A DNA stretch of 5,997 nt from Planctomicrobium sp. (GCA_018659505.1 JABJMI010000033.1:1-5997), one strand, 5' to 3'. Positions 1 to 5,997 are shown, counted from the first letter of the stretch. Notes: generated by a model from the sequence alone, not told the origin. Translations and numbers: made by a program.

Positions 1-1309
1 AGACAATGAATTTCCCATCTGCCATAATTTTTGAACCACGTCCGTAGAACGGCCAAGGGACAACTTTTCCGGTTTCCTTATTCACGATTTGATTGTCCTC
101 TCCGCGACCTAACTCGGACGGGTCTTCATAACCACTTGTGACCCATTTGACATCGCCGGTTTTCGCATCGATGCAGCGGAGTTCGCCTTCGTTTTCATGT
201 CGACCGCTAAAGCCGAGGAAGCAACCGTCGAGAGCTATCGCTGTCGACCAGTGGGTGAGCAAATTGCGAGACTCGCTCCAAACGACCTCGAAGCTTTTCC
301 CATCTGGATTCACCTTCAAGAGATCAGCTCCAACGCGGTATGCCGCTGAAAGCATGATCGTATCATCGACAACAACTGGTCGTGCTCCGTTGACGGAATC
401 ATGTGTGCGGGAACGGAACCAGTGCTTGAAGTTGACTTCGCCCGTCTCTGGATCGAGTGAAACGAGACCCTGTCGCATCAAACACAGGACGTGTCGTTTG
501 CCGTGTATTGTTGCACCGATTGGAGAAGAATAGCTGACGACTTTCTCATCCCCTTCCCAGGTGTATTCGGGATCATTCGGCCAACCCGTCTCTGCTCCAT
601 CCCAGGTCTCTTTGCCGACCGCTTCCCAGAGTTTGTTGCCTGTGTTTGGGTCGAAAGCGACGACACCTGAGTTCGGTTGACCGCCGACGAGGACAATCAG
701 CTTGTCTCCTTCAAGAATCGGTGTCGCACCAACTCCGAAGAAGTTATCAGGGATGTCGTACTCTGCTTGGAGGTCTCGCTTCCAGACAAGGGTTCCATCT
801 TCAATGTTCAAGCAAATTATCTTCCCTTCGGCACCGAGTGTGAAACAATGTTCTTTCGTTAGAATCGGTGAACAACGTGGTCCGTTGTTATATCCATATG
901 GGTCACGAAAGTTACTTGGGTAAGCATACCGCCACAGCGATTCACCAGTCACAGTGTGAAAGCATTGGACGATCTCTTCGTCATCAATCCGATGATGCAA
1001 CACCAAACGAACACCTAAAATTGACGGCGCGCTATAGCCGGTCCCGACTTCGATTTCCCAAACCGTTGGCGGTCCCTGCTCTGGCCATTTGTCGAGAAGT
1101 CCTGTTTCGCGCGAAACACCATCGTAAGTCAGCCCCAAGAAGTGCGGCCAGTCTTCTCCCTCACGATCAACAGTCAGGTCTGCTTTCTTTGTTGCAGGAA
1201 GAGTCGCCTTGCCAGCCTCTTGTGCTTCAGAGCAAGATTGCAACTGGAACAGCAGTAAACAGCCAAAGCAAGCTGTCATTGAGATAGCGGTAAGTTTTCG
1301 AATTTTCAT
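1..1309 (-). CDS. Exported PQQ-like beta-propeller repeat protein (BamB-like), C-terminus off the left edge
   Basis: The 436 visible codons have no stop and run off the window. The N-terminus (MKIRKL, then a hydrophobic stretch to about residue 23) is a signal peptide. Cleavage could be by signal peptidase I after S27-E28-A29, or at the atypical lipobox LQSC (Cys26), which would make it a lipoprotein. After a DWPHFLG motif (Trp54) come repeated blade endings of the form TG-x-x-x-W at about residues 126, 176, 228, 344 and 389 (GESLW, GTLVW, GNKLW, EVVW, GDVKW), with a degenerate one near 294. The 45-66 residue spacing fits a beta-propeller of the PQQ/BamB fold. Such proteins are abundant in planctomycetes and mostly of unknown role. 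PQQ binding is not shown, since no dehydrogenase partner or cytochrome domain is visible. ATG at 1309 is chosen because the signal peptide follows directly and the frame has a stop at 1337-1339. No strong ribosome binding site is seen. The gene is transcribed alone, away from the DJ-1 gene. Confidence 0.88.
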   Translation of the reverse strand, partial: MKIRKLTAISMTACFGCLLLFQLQSCSEAQEAGKATLPATKKADLTVDREGEDWPHFLGLTYDGVSRETGLLDKWPEQGPPTVWEIEVGTGYSAPSILGVRLVLHHRIDDEEIVQCFHTVTGESLWRYAYPSNFRDPYGYNNGPRCSPILTKEHCFTLGAEGKIICLNIEDGTLVWKRDLQAEYDIPDNFFGVGATPILEGDKLIVLVGGQPNSGVVAFDPNTGNKLWEAVGKETWDGAETGWPNDPEYTWEGDEKVVSYSSPIGATIHGKRHVLCLMRQGLVSLDPETGEVNFKHWFRSRTHDSVNGARPVVVDDTIMLSAAYRVGADLLKVNPDGKSFEVVWSESRNLLTHWSTAIALDGCFLGFSGRHENEGELRCIDAKTGDVKWVTSGYEDPSELGRGEDNQIVNKETGKVVPWPFYGRGSKIMADGKFIV

Positions 1310-1392
1310 CTGAGTCAACTTTAAAGCCGTTTCAATTTACGGAATACTGAGAGCCAATAATAAACATCAATGCTCGTAAATTAACGATTGGA

Positions 1393-1419
1393 CCACAAAA
1401 TACACAAACGACACGAAAA
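1393..1419 (+). repeat. Left outer arm: three 9-base units resembling ACACGAAGG
   Basis: Three consecutive 9-base units start at 1393, 1402 and 1411. They share a CACAAA or CACGAA core (CCACAAAAT at 1393, ACACGAAAA at 1411). The same kind of triplet occurs in inverted orientation at 1735-1761. The two arms match at about 16 of 29 positions by eye, so the pair is diverged and the shared 9-base period is the stronger evidence. From memory, ACACGAAGG-like tandem 9-mers are scattered between genes in many bacteria. I could not search for other copies. Confidence 0.55.
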
Positions 1420-1456
1420 GTATGTAGCGACAAGTTAACCTGACGAAGCGTAGAAA

Positions 1457-1510
1457 CCTGCATCTCTCATCCCGAAAATTTAGACAGGATTGACATGATC
1501 AACAGGATAA
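1457..1510 (+). repeat. Left inner inverted-repeat arm with three ACAGGAT-type 9-base units
   Basis: The core, 1480-1510 (31 bases), matches the reverse complement of 1617-1647 at 27 of 31 positions. Inside it are ACAGGAT at 1484, ACATGAT at 1493 and ACAGGAT at 1502, an exact 9-base period. The likeness extends outward with small gaps: CCT, ATCTCTCA and TCC (1457-1472) have counterparts outside the right core. The region between the arms (1511-1616, 106 bases) has no recognisable gene. The pair could fold as a long hairpin, or could be a non-autonomous mobile repeat of the REP or MITE kind. Confidence 0.75.
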
Positions 1511-1616
1511 TATCGCGACTCACTCTTCGAAATCAAACACTTTATTGTGATTGAAATGAACTTAAGGCTAACAAGACAATCCCATGTTTATATTGACCAA
1601 TTTAGTAAGTGTCATC

Positions 1617-1675
1617 TTATCCTGTAAATCATGTTCATCCTGTCTAATTATTTTGATAAAGGATTGAGAGATAGG
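1617..1675 (-). repeat. Right inner inverted-repeat arm, mate of 1457-1510
   Basis: On the plus strand, ATCCTGT at 1619, ATCATGT at 1628 and ATCCTGT at 1637 repeat every 9 bases. They are the reverse complement of the left-arm units, in the same order of strong, variant and strong unit. The core is 1617-1647. The outer extension to about 1675 carries GAGAGAT and AGG, matching the complement of the left extension, though this arm is a few bases longer between core and extension. The four core mismatches include two adjacent pairs, so the arms are related but not identical. Confidence 0.75.
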
Positions 1676-1734
1676 AATTTGGATCGAGTTTGCATACAGA
1701 ATTCTCCTTGAGCTTCAGCGAGGCAGATTTCCCA

Positions 1735-1761
1735 CCTCTGTGTGATTCATGTCCTTCGTAG
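1735..1761 (-). repeat. Right outer arm: three diverged ACACGAAGG-type units, inverted
   Basis: Read on the minus strand, three adjacent 9-base units cover 1753-1761 (CTACGAAGG), 1744-1752 (ACATGAATC) and 1735-1743 (ACACAGAGG). They resemble the units at 1393-1419 in opposite orientation, so the outer pair encloses the inner pair at 1457-1675. Sequence identity with the left outer arm is modest. The case rests on the shared period, the core and the symmetric placement. Confidence 0.5.
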
Positions 1762-1904
1762 TTAGAAAATCCAGACCGCTTCAAAGATGTTCCAACAGGC
1801 TTTCTGTTTCTACCTTTCAAAGAACTGATGAAGTATGATCCACGGCTTAAAATGTCTCTTAAAATATTCTGTTACGATCAACGCGATACTGGAAGCTTAC
1901 TGCC

Positions 1905-2480
1905 ATGGAAAAAGTCCTTATCATCGTCGGCGATGCCAGCGAAACGCTTGACACGATGTATCCCTATTACCGTCTTATCGAAGCTGGGTTCCAGCCTGTT
2001 GTTGCAGCACCGGAAAAACGTCTCTATCAGATGGTGATGCACGAAGTGAAACCAGGTTGGACAATCACGAAAGAATGGGAAGGCTACACGATTCAAGCTG
2101 AGATCGCCTTCAAAGATATCGTTCCAGAAGAGTACGCCGGCATCATGTATTCAGGCGGTCGTGCGCCGGAATACATTCGCTACGATGAAGGGTTAGTACG
2201 CACAACAAAACATTTCTTTGAATCTAACAAGCCGATTGCCTCTGTTTGCCATGGTGTTGAGATTCCTGCTTACGCTGACTGCGTTCGTGGTCGTAAGATG
2301 GCAACTGTTCCGAAATGTCAGTTCGACTTAGAAGTCTGCGGGGGAATTTTCGTCAACGAACCCTGTGTCGTCGATGGTAACCTCGTAAGCGGGAGAACCT
2401 TTCATGATAATGGACACTATATTGGTCCATGGATTGAACTGCTTGAAAACGCCAGGGCAGAACTGGCAGCATCGGCGTAA
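1905..2480 (+). CDS. DJ-1/PfpI superfamily protein (class I glutamine amidotransferase-like fold)
   Basis: The 191-residue product has the usual length for a single-domain DJ-1/PfpI protein. It opens with the beta strand KVLIIVGD followed by an acidic residue (Glu13), then YPYYRLIEAG, a typical PfpI-like first helix. Residues 83-92 (SGGRAPEYIR) match the conserved loop before the nucleophile elbow. The elbow is ASVCHGVEI, with the likely nucleophile Cys115 next to His116. VVDGNLVSGRT (156-165) is the conserved late strand. Family members include intracellular peptidases, deglycase or chaperone-like proteins and hydratases. The actual activity here cannot be read from sequence. There is no signal peptide, so it is probably cytoplasmic. 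Four further cysteines (126, 138, 145, 154) are notable. ATG at 1905 is the first start after the in-frame stop at 1860, with GGAAG nine bases upstream as a plausible ribosome binding site. The gene ends in adjacent in-frame stops, TAA then TAG. It is a single gene convergent with the cardiolipin synthase. Confidence 0.9.
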   Translation: MEKVLIIVGDASETLDTMYPYYRLIEAGFQPVVAAPEKRLYQMVMHEVKPGWTITKEWEGYTIQAEIAFKDIVPEEYAGIMYSGGRAPEYIRYDEGLVRTTKHFFESNKPIASVCHGVEIPAYADCVRGRKMATVPKCQFDLEVCGGIFVNEPCVVDGNLVSGRTFHDNGHYIGPWIELLENARAELAASA

Positions 2481-2593
2481 TAGAAAAGTCCGTTGAGTGC
2501 AGCTAATGAGAGTCGAGGTCAAGAACAGCTAATATGGTTTGCGAGTTTTTTGACGTCCCGTGGACGGTTTGTGATGCACCGGACGTCGAGCGG

Positions 2594-2617
2594 GCAGCAC
2601 ACGATTAAGTGTGCTGC
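2594..2617. terminator. Hairpin between convergent genes, probable bidirectional terminator
   Basis: GCAGCACAC (2594-2602) and GTGTGCTGC (2609-2617) form a perfect 9-bp stem around the 6-base loop GATTAA. It lies 114 bases past the DJ-1 stop and 39 bases past the end of the cardiolipin synthase gene, as expected for a shared terminator of two converging genes. The T-run on the plus strand (2627-2630) is short and offset by nine bases, and there is none on the minus strand, so classical intrinsic termination is uncertain. A smaller hairpin, CGTCC with GGACG, lies at 2554-2566. Confidence 0.55.
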
Positions 2618-2633
2618 TAATGATGCTTTTCTC

Positions 2634-2654
2634 AACGCTAAACGCTCAACGAAA
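2634..2654. repeat. Short tandem heptamer, three units starting AACG
   Basis: AACGCTA (2634), AACGCTC (2641) and AACGAAA (2648) follow each other with a 7-base period. The array ends immediately before the stop codon of the cardiolipin synthase gene. The third unit shares only AACG. In the same spacer a 13-base direct repeat with one mismatch occurs at 2497-2509 and 2611-2623 (GTGC, A or T, GCTAATGA). These are small signals that may be chance or remnants of a longer repeat. Confidence 0.4.
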
Positions 2655-2655
2655 A

Positions 2656-4098
2656 TCACAAGTACGGTGTCGCCATGCGTGCGATGCCGTCTCGAACTTT
2701 ATGCAAGTATTTACGTTGCTCTAAATCTTCCAGTGTTAATGGTGATGACGCTGCGATTTTAGCATCAATCACAGCGGACATCTGTTGATTCAAATCCTCT
2801 CCATAGCATTCGACATTGAACTCAAAATTGAGGCGTAGACTGCGGGGATCCCAGTTACTTGATCCGATCAACGTCCATGCGTCATCAACCAGCATGACCT
2901 TCGTATGATCGAAAGGAACCGTAGACTGATAGACCTCGCAGCCACGTTCAAGAATCTTCGAGATCGGGTCCATCGACGCCCACTTCACCGCCTTGATATT
3001 CACTTCATCAGGGACAAGCACTCGCACTTTTACACCACGCATGGCTGCGACACATAAACCGCTGACAAGGTCTCCTTCAGGAATGAAATATGGTGTAACG
3101 ATATCAATTCGCTGTTTTGCTGAGGTAATCGCATTGAACATCACAAGCCGAATACTATCAATACTGTCATCGGGTCCGTCGAGAATCCCTCGTGCCCATG
3201 TGGGACCGGCCATCGCGGGAATCCCAAACCAATCTTCGGTCGATAACTCTTCCTCAGCTGCAAACTCCCAATCGGCTAAAAATGCGTTCTGAAGATGCTC
3301 TACAACCGGACCATCGAGTCTAAAATGAATGTCTTGGACTGGATGCAAAGTTTCGGTTTCGTTCAAGCAGCCTTCCCGAATATTCATCCCTCCAGTGAAC
3401 CCGATTACGCCATCAACAATCATTATTTTGCGATGGTTACGAAGATTGGCATAGGTCGCTAGGAAAGGTGTATTTGTCGGCAAGAAAGTGGCAACTGGAA
3501 TCCCCAGATCTCGCATCATTTCCACCGCTGACGGTTTCGAGTATCGAGAGCCAACATGATCGACGAGAACCCGTACCTCCACACCTCGTTGCTTCGCGAC
3601 CAAAAGAGCTTCGATAAATTTCTTACCTGCGATGTCGTAATCAAAAATATACGAACATAATCCGATCGTCTTTGTTGCTGCCTGAATGGCTGACAACATT
3701 GCTTCGTAAGCAACAGTTCCACCATTGTAAGGGGTGATCAAATTCCCTGGTAATAGATCAAAACCGGTGATTGACTTCCCGACATTCGCCAATTGGAGAT
3801 TAAAACATCCAGGATAACTTTCTTGACGGGCTTCATAAGAAGATTTTCGAGCAGCTTGAACAGCAGCGATTTTATTCTTTTTGCTAATCTCTTTACCACG
3901 ACGCTCAATACGATTAATTCCAATCAAGAAATAGAGCACGGAACCAATCAGCGGGGAAAGCCAGATGAGCCCGACCCAGCCAATCAAGGCTTTCGTTTCA
4001 CGCTTATTGATAACGGCATGCAAGCTCGCATACAACGCAAACATCCGCTCAGCAAATGCGAAGATCAGTCCCAGAATTGGATAGGTGTAGTCATTCAT
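2656..4098 (-). CDS. cls: Cardiolipin synthase (phospholipase D family, ClsA-like)
   Basis: Counted from ATG 4098, the 480-residue protein has the full layout of bacterial cardiolipin synthases. Two membrane helices lie at about 7-28 and 37-60 (the PLDc_N region), followed by a basic cytoplasmic stretch and two phospholipase D domains. The catalytic HKD motifs are HRKIMIVD (His222, Lys224, Asp229), followed by GFTGGMNI, and HTKVMLVD (His398, Lys400, Asp405), followed by GSSNWDPRSLRLNFE. The C-terminus ends in ARMATPYL, like the hydrophobic tail of ClsA proteins. The expected reaction is transfer of a phosphatidyl group between two phosphatidylglycerols, giving cardiolipin and glycerol at the inner membrane. 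ClsB- or ClsC-like donor preferences are possible, but those lack this N-terminal membrane pair. An in-frame TTG at 4116 could add six residues. AAGGG lies only one base from that TTG and 19 from the ATG, so spacing does not favour either, and I prefer ATG. The frame is closed upstream by a stop at 4132-4134. The gene is divergent from the peptidase and convergent with DJ-1. Confidence 0.93.
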   Translation of the reverse strand: MNDYTYPILGLIFAFAERMFALYASLHAVINKRETKALIGWVGLIWLSPLIGSVLYFLIGINRIERRGKEISKKNKIAAVQAARKSSYEARQESYPGCFNLQLANVGKSITGFDLLPGNLITPYNGGTVAYEAMLSAIQAATKTIGLCSYIFDYDIAGKKFIEALLVAKQRGVEVRVLVDHVGSRYSKPSAVEMMRDLGIPVATFLPTNTPFLATYANLRNHRKIMIVDGVIGFTGGMNIREGCLNETETLHPVQDIHFRLDGPVVEHLQNAFLADWEFAAEEELSTEDWFGIPAMAGPTWARGILDGPDDSIDSIRLVMFNAITSAKQRIDIVTPYFIPEGDLVSGLCVAAMRGVKVRVLVPDEVNIKAVKWASMDPISKILERGCEVYQSTVPFDHTKVMLVDDAWTLIGSSNWDPRSLRLNFEFNVECYGEDLNQQMSAVIDAKIAASSPLTLEDLEQRKYLHKVRDGIARMATPYL

Positions 4099-4206
4099 AG
4101 AATAAAGCGATATCAAACCCTTGAGTTGAATTCAATCCAGATCAATTTTCTGAATCCCTCTTCCAAGTCGTCCGTTTGCAAGCAAAGATAAAAAGCGAAG
4201 GTTTTA

Positions 4207-4240
4207 AGAACATGGTCTCAATTCTATGAGATAGGGTTCT
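4207..4240. promoter_or_regulatory. 34-base dyad in the divergent promoter region, possible operator or attenuator
   Basis: Two nested pairs share the same axis (4223.5). AGAAC (4207-4211) pairs with GTTCT (4236-4240), and TCTCA (4216-4220) pairs with TGAGA (4227-4231). They are separated by 4-base internal loops, with a 6-base AT-rich centre. The dyad lies 108 bases upstream of the cardiolipin synthase ATG and 86 bases upstream of the peptidase ATG, where a regulator could act on both genes. No T-run follows on either strand, which argues against a terminator. Which protein, if any, binds it is unknown. Confidence 0.4.
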
Positions 4241-4263
4241 CACCCACACTGTTCTTCGGATTA

Positions 4264-4280
4264 CGCGTATCAATCACGCG
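4264..4280. promoter_or_regulatory. Short CGCGT/ACGCG hairpin upstream of the peptidase gene
   Basis: CGCGT (4264-4268) and ACGCG (4276-4280) form a 5-bp GC-rich inverted repeat with a 7-base spacer, 46 bases before the peptidase ATG. It could be a dimeric regulator site or a hairpin in the 5' leader of the peptidase mRNA. A 5-bp match is close to chance level, so this is tentative. Confidence 0.25.
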
Positions 4281-4326
4281 GACTATTCATACATGTTGAA
4301 AATTTGAATCACGGCTGGATACTTAG

Positions 4327-5997
4327 ATGCACTCCCATCAGATCTCAAAAATCATCTTGACGCTTTTGCTACCTGCTCTCGTCTCGCTCACGGAAGCAGA
4401 ATTGGTTTATTCCGAAGATTCAGTCTTCCAAGAAGCAGCACTTCTACCGAAAACAGAGACAGGAGCGACGCGTTTCTTGAAGGAGCATCCAGAATTCGAT
4501 GGACGCGGCATCATCGTCGCGATTTTCGATACAGGCGTTGATCCCGGTGCAGTCGGTCTCTCGGAAACATCGGATGGGAAACCGAAGATCATCGATATTA
4601 TTGATGCCACTGGAAGTGGTGATATCACGATGTCTGCTCATGTTGAAGCACAAGAAGGAGTGCTGACAGGTCATTCCGGGCGAAGTCTTAAGCTCGACAA
4701 AAAGTGGAAGAATCCGACAGGGAAATACCGACTAGGAATGAAAGCTGCCTACGATATCTATCCCGGCGATCTCGTTCAACGAATGAAAGCAGAACGCACG
4801 AAAGCTTGGAAAACTCAGCAACAAAAACGAGAAGCGAAATTACTCAGCGAGCTGAATTCAACTAATGAAGAGGTCAGCAAGAAGGAACGTCAAGCAAGTT
4901 TGGATTTGCTGAGAACCGCACTCAAACAATATGACGATCCCGGACCGGTTTATGATTGCGTGACATTTCACGATGGGAAGTCTTGGCAAGCTGTCGTCGA
5001 TACCGATTCTGATGGCGATCTCGCAGATGAAAAACTCCTCACCGATTATCGCGACAAACATCAGTATGCAACCTTCGATGACGCCTCTCGCCTGAACTTT
5101 TCTGTCAACATTTATGATGAAGGGAAACTTCTCTCGTTAGTCGTGGTCTCTGGAGAACATGGAACTCATGTCTCAGGAATTGTGGCTGCCAACTTTCCTG
5201 ATCGCCCGCTACGGAATGGTCTTGCTCCTGGTGTTCAACTTGTCTCCGTAAAAATAGGAGACACTCGTTTGGGCGGCATGGAAACCGGTGCCGCACTGGT
5301 TCGTGGGTTGAAGCGGGTCGCTGATATGAAGTGCGATCTCATCAATATGAGTTTCGGAGAAGCTGCTTCCGTTGCGAATCAAGGGCAGCTTGTCGAGCAG
5401 TTCAACCGAATTGTGAAAGAGAAGAACGTCATCTTTGTTTCAAGTGCCGGCAACAGTGGTCCCGCCCTTTCGACCGCCGGCGCACCGGGAGGCTCATCTT
5501 CCGAAGTGATCGGCGTCGGAGCTTATGTTTCCCCGGACATGGCAAAAGTTGAGTATTCACTTCGAAAAGAAACTGAAGGACTCCCTTACACTTGGACTTC
5601 CCGTGGACCAACAACCGATGGCGACTTCGGAGTCGACATCTTTGCTCCCGGCGGAGCTGTTGCTCCGATTCCGAATTATTCGCTGCAACCGAATCGACGA
5701 ATGAACGGAACATCCATGGCGTCTCCCAATGCGTGTGGAAATATCGCGTTAATGCTCTCTGGCTTCAAGCAAAAAGAGATCCAATACACACCGACCTCAA
5801 TACTTCGTAGCCTACAAGCATCAGCGAACTATCTCGAAACAGTCGATCCCCTTGCACAAGGACCGGGACTCTTGCAGGTCGACAAGGCATTCGAACATCA
5901 CTTGCAAAAGAAGTCCGCTGCCGATTTCATTGATTTACACATCTCGATTCCATCGAGAGATAATGCCCGCGGATTCTATTTGCGTGACGCTGTAGAC
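4327..5997 (+). CDS. Tripeptidyl-peptidase II-like subtilase (S8 family), C-terminal part off the right edge
   Basis: The 557 visible residues cover the catalytic half. LLPKTETGATRFL and GKPKIIDIIDATGSGD are hallmarks of tripeptidyl-peptidase II. The catalytic residues are Asp68 (IFDTGVDPG), His278 (GEHGTHVSG), oxyanion Asn376 (SSAGNSGP) and Ser463 (NGTSMASPNACG). The roughly 210-residue gap between Asp and His, with a charged, Lys/Gln-rich, probably helical stretch at about 152-205, is the TPP II insertion, absent from ordinary subtilisins. From memory, human TPP II has D44, H264, N362 and S449, and the His-Asn and His-Ser spacings (98 and 185) are the same here. Glu319 and Glu345 fall where human Glu305 and Glu331 bind the substrate N-terminus, so release of N-terminal tripeptides is the expected activity. 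The N-terminus has a hydrophobic segment at 9-21 and a plausible cleavage site after TEA (residue 24), suggesting export, unlike the cytosolic eukaryotic enzyme. The start is fixed by a TAG stop immediately before the ATG. No good ribosome binding site is visible. The gene appears intact as far as it is seen. Confidence 0.93.
   Translation, partial: MHSHQISKIILTLLLPALVSLTEAELVYSEDSVFQEAALLPKTETGATRFLKEHPEFDGRGIIVAIFDTGVDPGAVGLSETSDGKPKIIDIIDATGSGDITMSAHVEAQEGVLTGHSGRSLKLDKKWKNPTGKYRLGMKAAYDIYPGDLVQRMKAERTKAWKTQQQKREAKLLSELNSTNEEVSKKERQASLDLLRTALKQYDDPGPVYDCVTFHDGKSWQAVVDTDSDGDLADEKLLTDYRDKHQYATFDDASRLNFSVNIYDEGKLLSLVVVSGEHGTHVSGIVAANFPDRPLRNGLAPGVQLVSVKIGDTRLGGMETGAALVRGLKRVADMKCDLINMSFGEAASVANQGQLVEQFNRIVKEKNVIFVSSAGNSGPALSTAGAPGGSSSEVIGVGAYVSPDMAKVEYSLRKETEGLPYTWTSRGPTTDGDFGVDIFAPGGAVAPIPNYSLQPNRRMNGTSMASPNACGNIALMLSGFKQKEIQYTPTSILRSLQASANYLETVDPLAQGPGLLQVDKAFEHHLQKKSAADFIDLHISIPSRDNARGFYLRDAVD

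Larger units (their letters stand above)
1310..1904. other. Long intergenic spacer between divergent genes, rich in inverted repeats
   Basis: About 595 bases separate the starts of the beta-propeller gene and the DJ-1 gene. I see no convincing coding region, because all frames are broken by stops and no protein family is recognisable. The middle, about 1393-1761, holds two nested pairs of inverted repeats, listed separately. The remaining ends, 1310-1392 and 1762-1904, must hold the promoters of the two divergent genes. I could not identify a well-matched -35/-10 pair in either. Just before the DJ-1 gene the octamer CTTAAAAT occurs twice, at 1846 and 1858, 12 bases apart, which could be part of a promoter or operator. 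This is weak evidence. Confidence 0.6.

Noticed and set aside
138..1287. Several plus-strand open frames (for example 138-533, 646-843 and 868-1287)
   Set aside because: They lie entirely antisense to the continuous beta-propeller gene. Their products are low-complexity, Ser/Arg-rich and match no family, as expected of shadow frames.
1393..1761. Possible CRISPR array
   Set aside because: The repeated units are only 9 bases long, directly adjacent, three per block, and the blocks are inverted relative to each other. There are no unique spacers and no cas genes.
1828..2037. Plus-strand open frame of 69 codons overlapping the start of the DJ-1 gene
   Set aside because: It overlaps the DJ-1 coding sequence in another frame, and the DJ-1 frame has clear family motifs.
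2545..2550. T-run after the DJ-1 gene as an intrinsic terminator
   Set aside because: No stable hairpin lies immediately upstream of it. The better stem is at 2594-2617.
2993..4191. Plus-strand frames such as 2993-3292 and 3793-4191
   Set aside because: They are antisense to the cardiolipin synthase, whose frame is continuous and has both HKD motifs.
4296..4323. Promoter-like TTGAAA and GATACT with 16-base spacing before the peptidase
   Set aside because: The -10 hexamer would end three bases before the ATG, so transcription would begin at or inside the start codon. The match is also only partial.
4407..5713. Minus-strand frames of 60-95 codons within the peptidase gene
   Set aside because: They are antisense to a gene with a fully conserved catalytic site and show no family features.

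Overview
The window reads as chromosomal DNA of a planctomycete (phylum Planctomycetota, probably order Planctomycetales). I infer this from the secreted PQQ-type beta-propeller protein of a style very common in that phylum, from a bacterial tripeptidyl-peptidase II homologue, from roughly mid-40s percent GC by eye, and from weak Shine-Dalgarno signals. I cannot place it to genus from the sequence alone.

Layout: (1) positions 1-1309, minus strand: an exported beta-propeller (PQQ-like, BamB-like) protein whose C-terminus lies off the left edge. (2) 1310-1904: a gene-poor spacer of about 595 bases holding a nested inverted-repeat arrangement. The outer arms carry triplets of a 9-base unit resembling ACACGAAGG, and the inner arms carry triplets of a 9-base unit resembling ACAGGATNA. 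(3) 1905-2480, plus strand: a DJ-1/PfpI superfamily protein with an intact Cys-His nucleophile elbow. (4) 2481-2655: a convergent spacer with a perfect 9-bp hairpin, probably a terminator, and a 7-base tandem repeat. (5) 2656-4098, minus strand: a two-HKD phospholipase D family cardiolipin synthase with two N-terminal membrane helices. (6) 4099-4326: a divergent promoter region with a 34-base dyad and a second short hairpin. (7) 4327 to the right edge, plus strand: the N-terminal 557 residues of a tripeptidyl-peptidase II-like subtilase with a likely signal peptide, complete catalytic tetrad and the two glutamates that bind the substrate N-terminus.

The four genes are separate transcription units on alternating strands, with no operon and no shared pathway that I can see. 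Envelope location is a loose common theme: exported propeller, membrane phospholipid synthesis, exported peptidase. I found no RNA gene, CRISPR array, transposase or phage gene. The most unusual content is the repeat architecture at 1393-1761 and the apparently exported TPP II.
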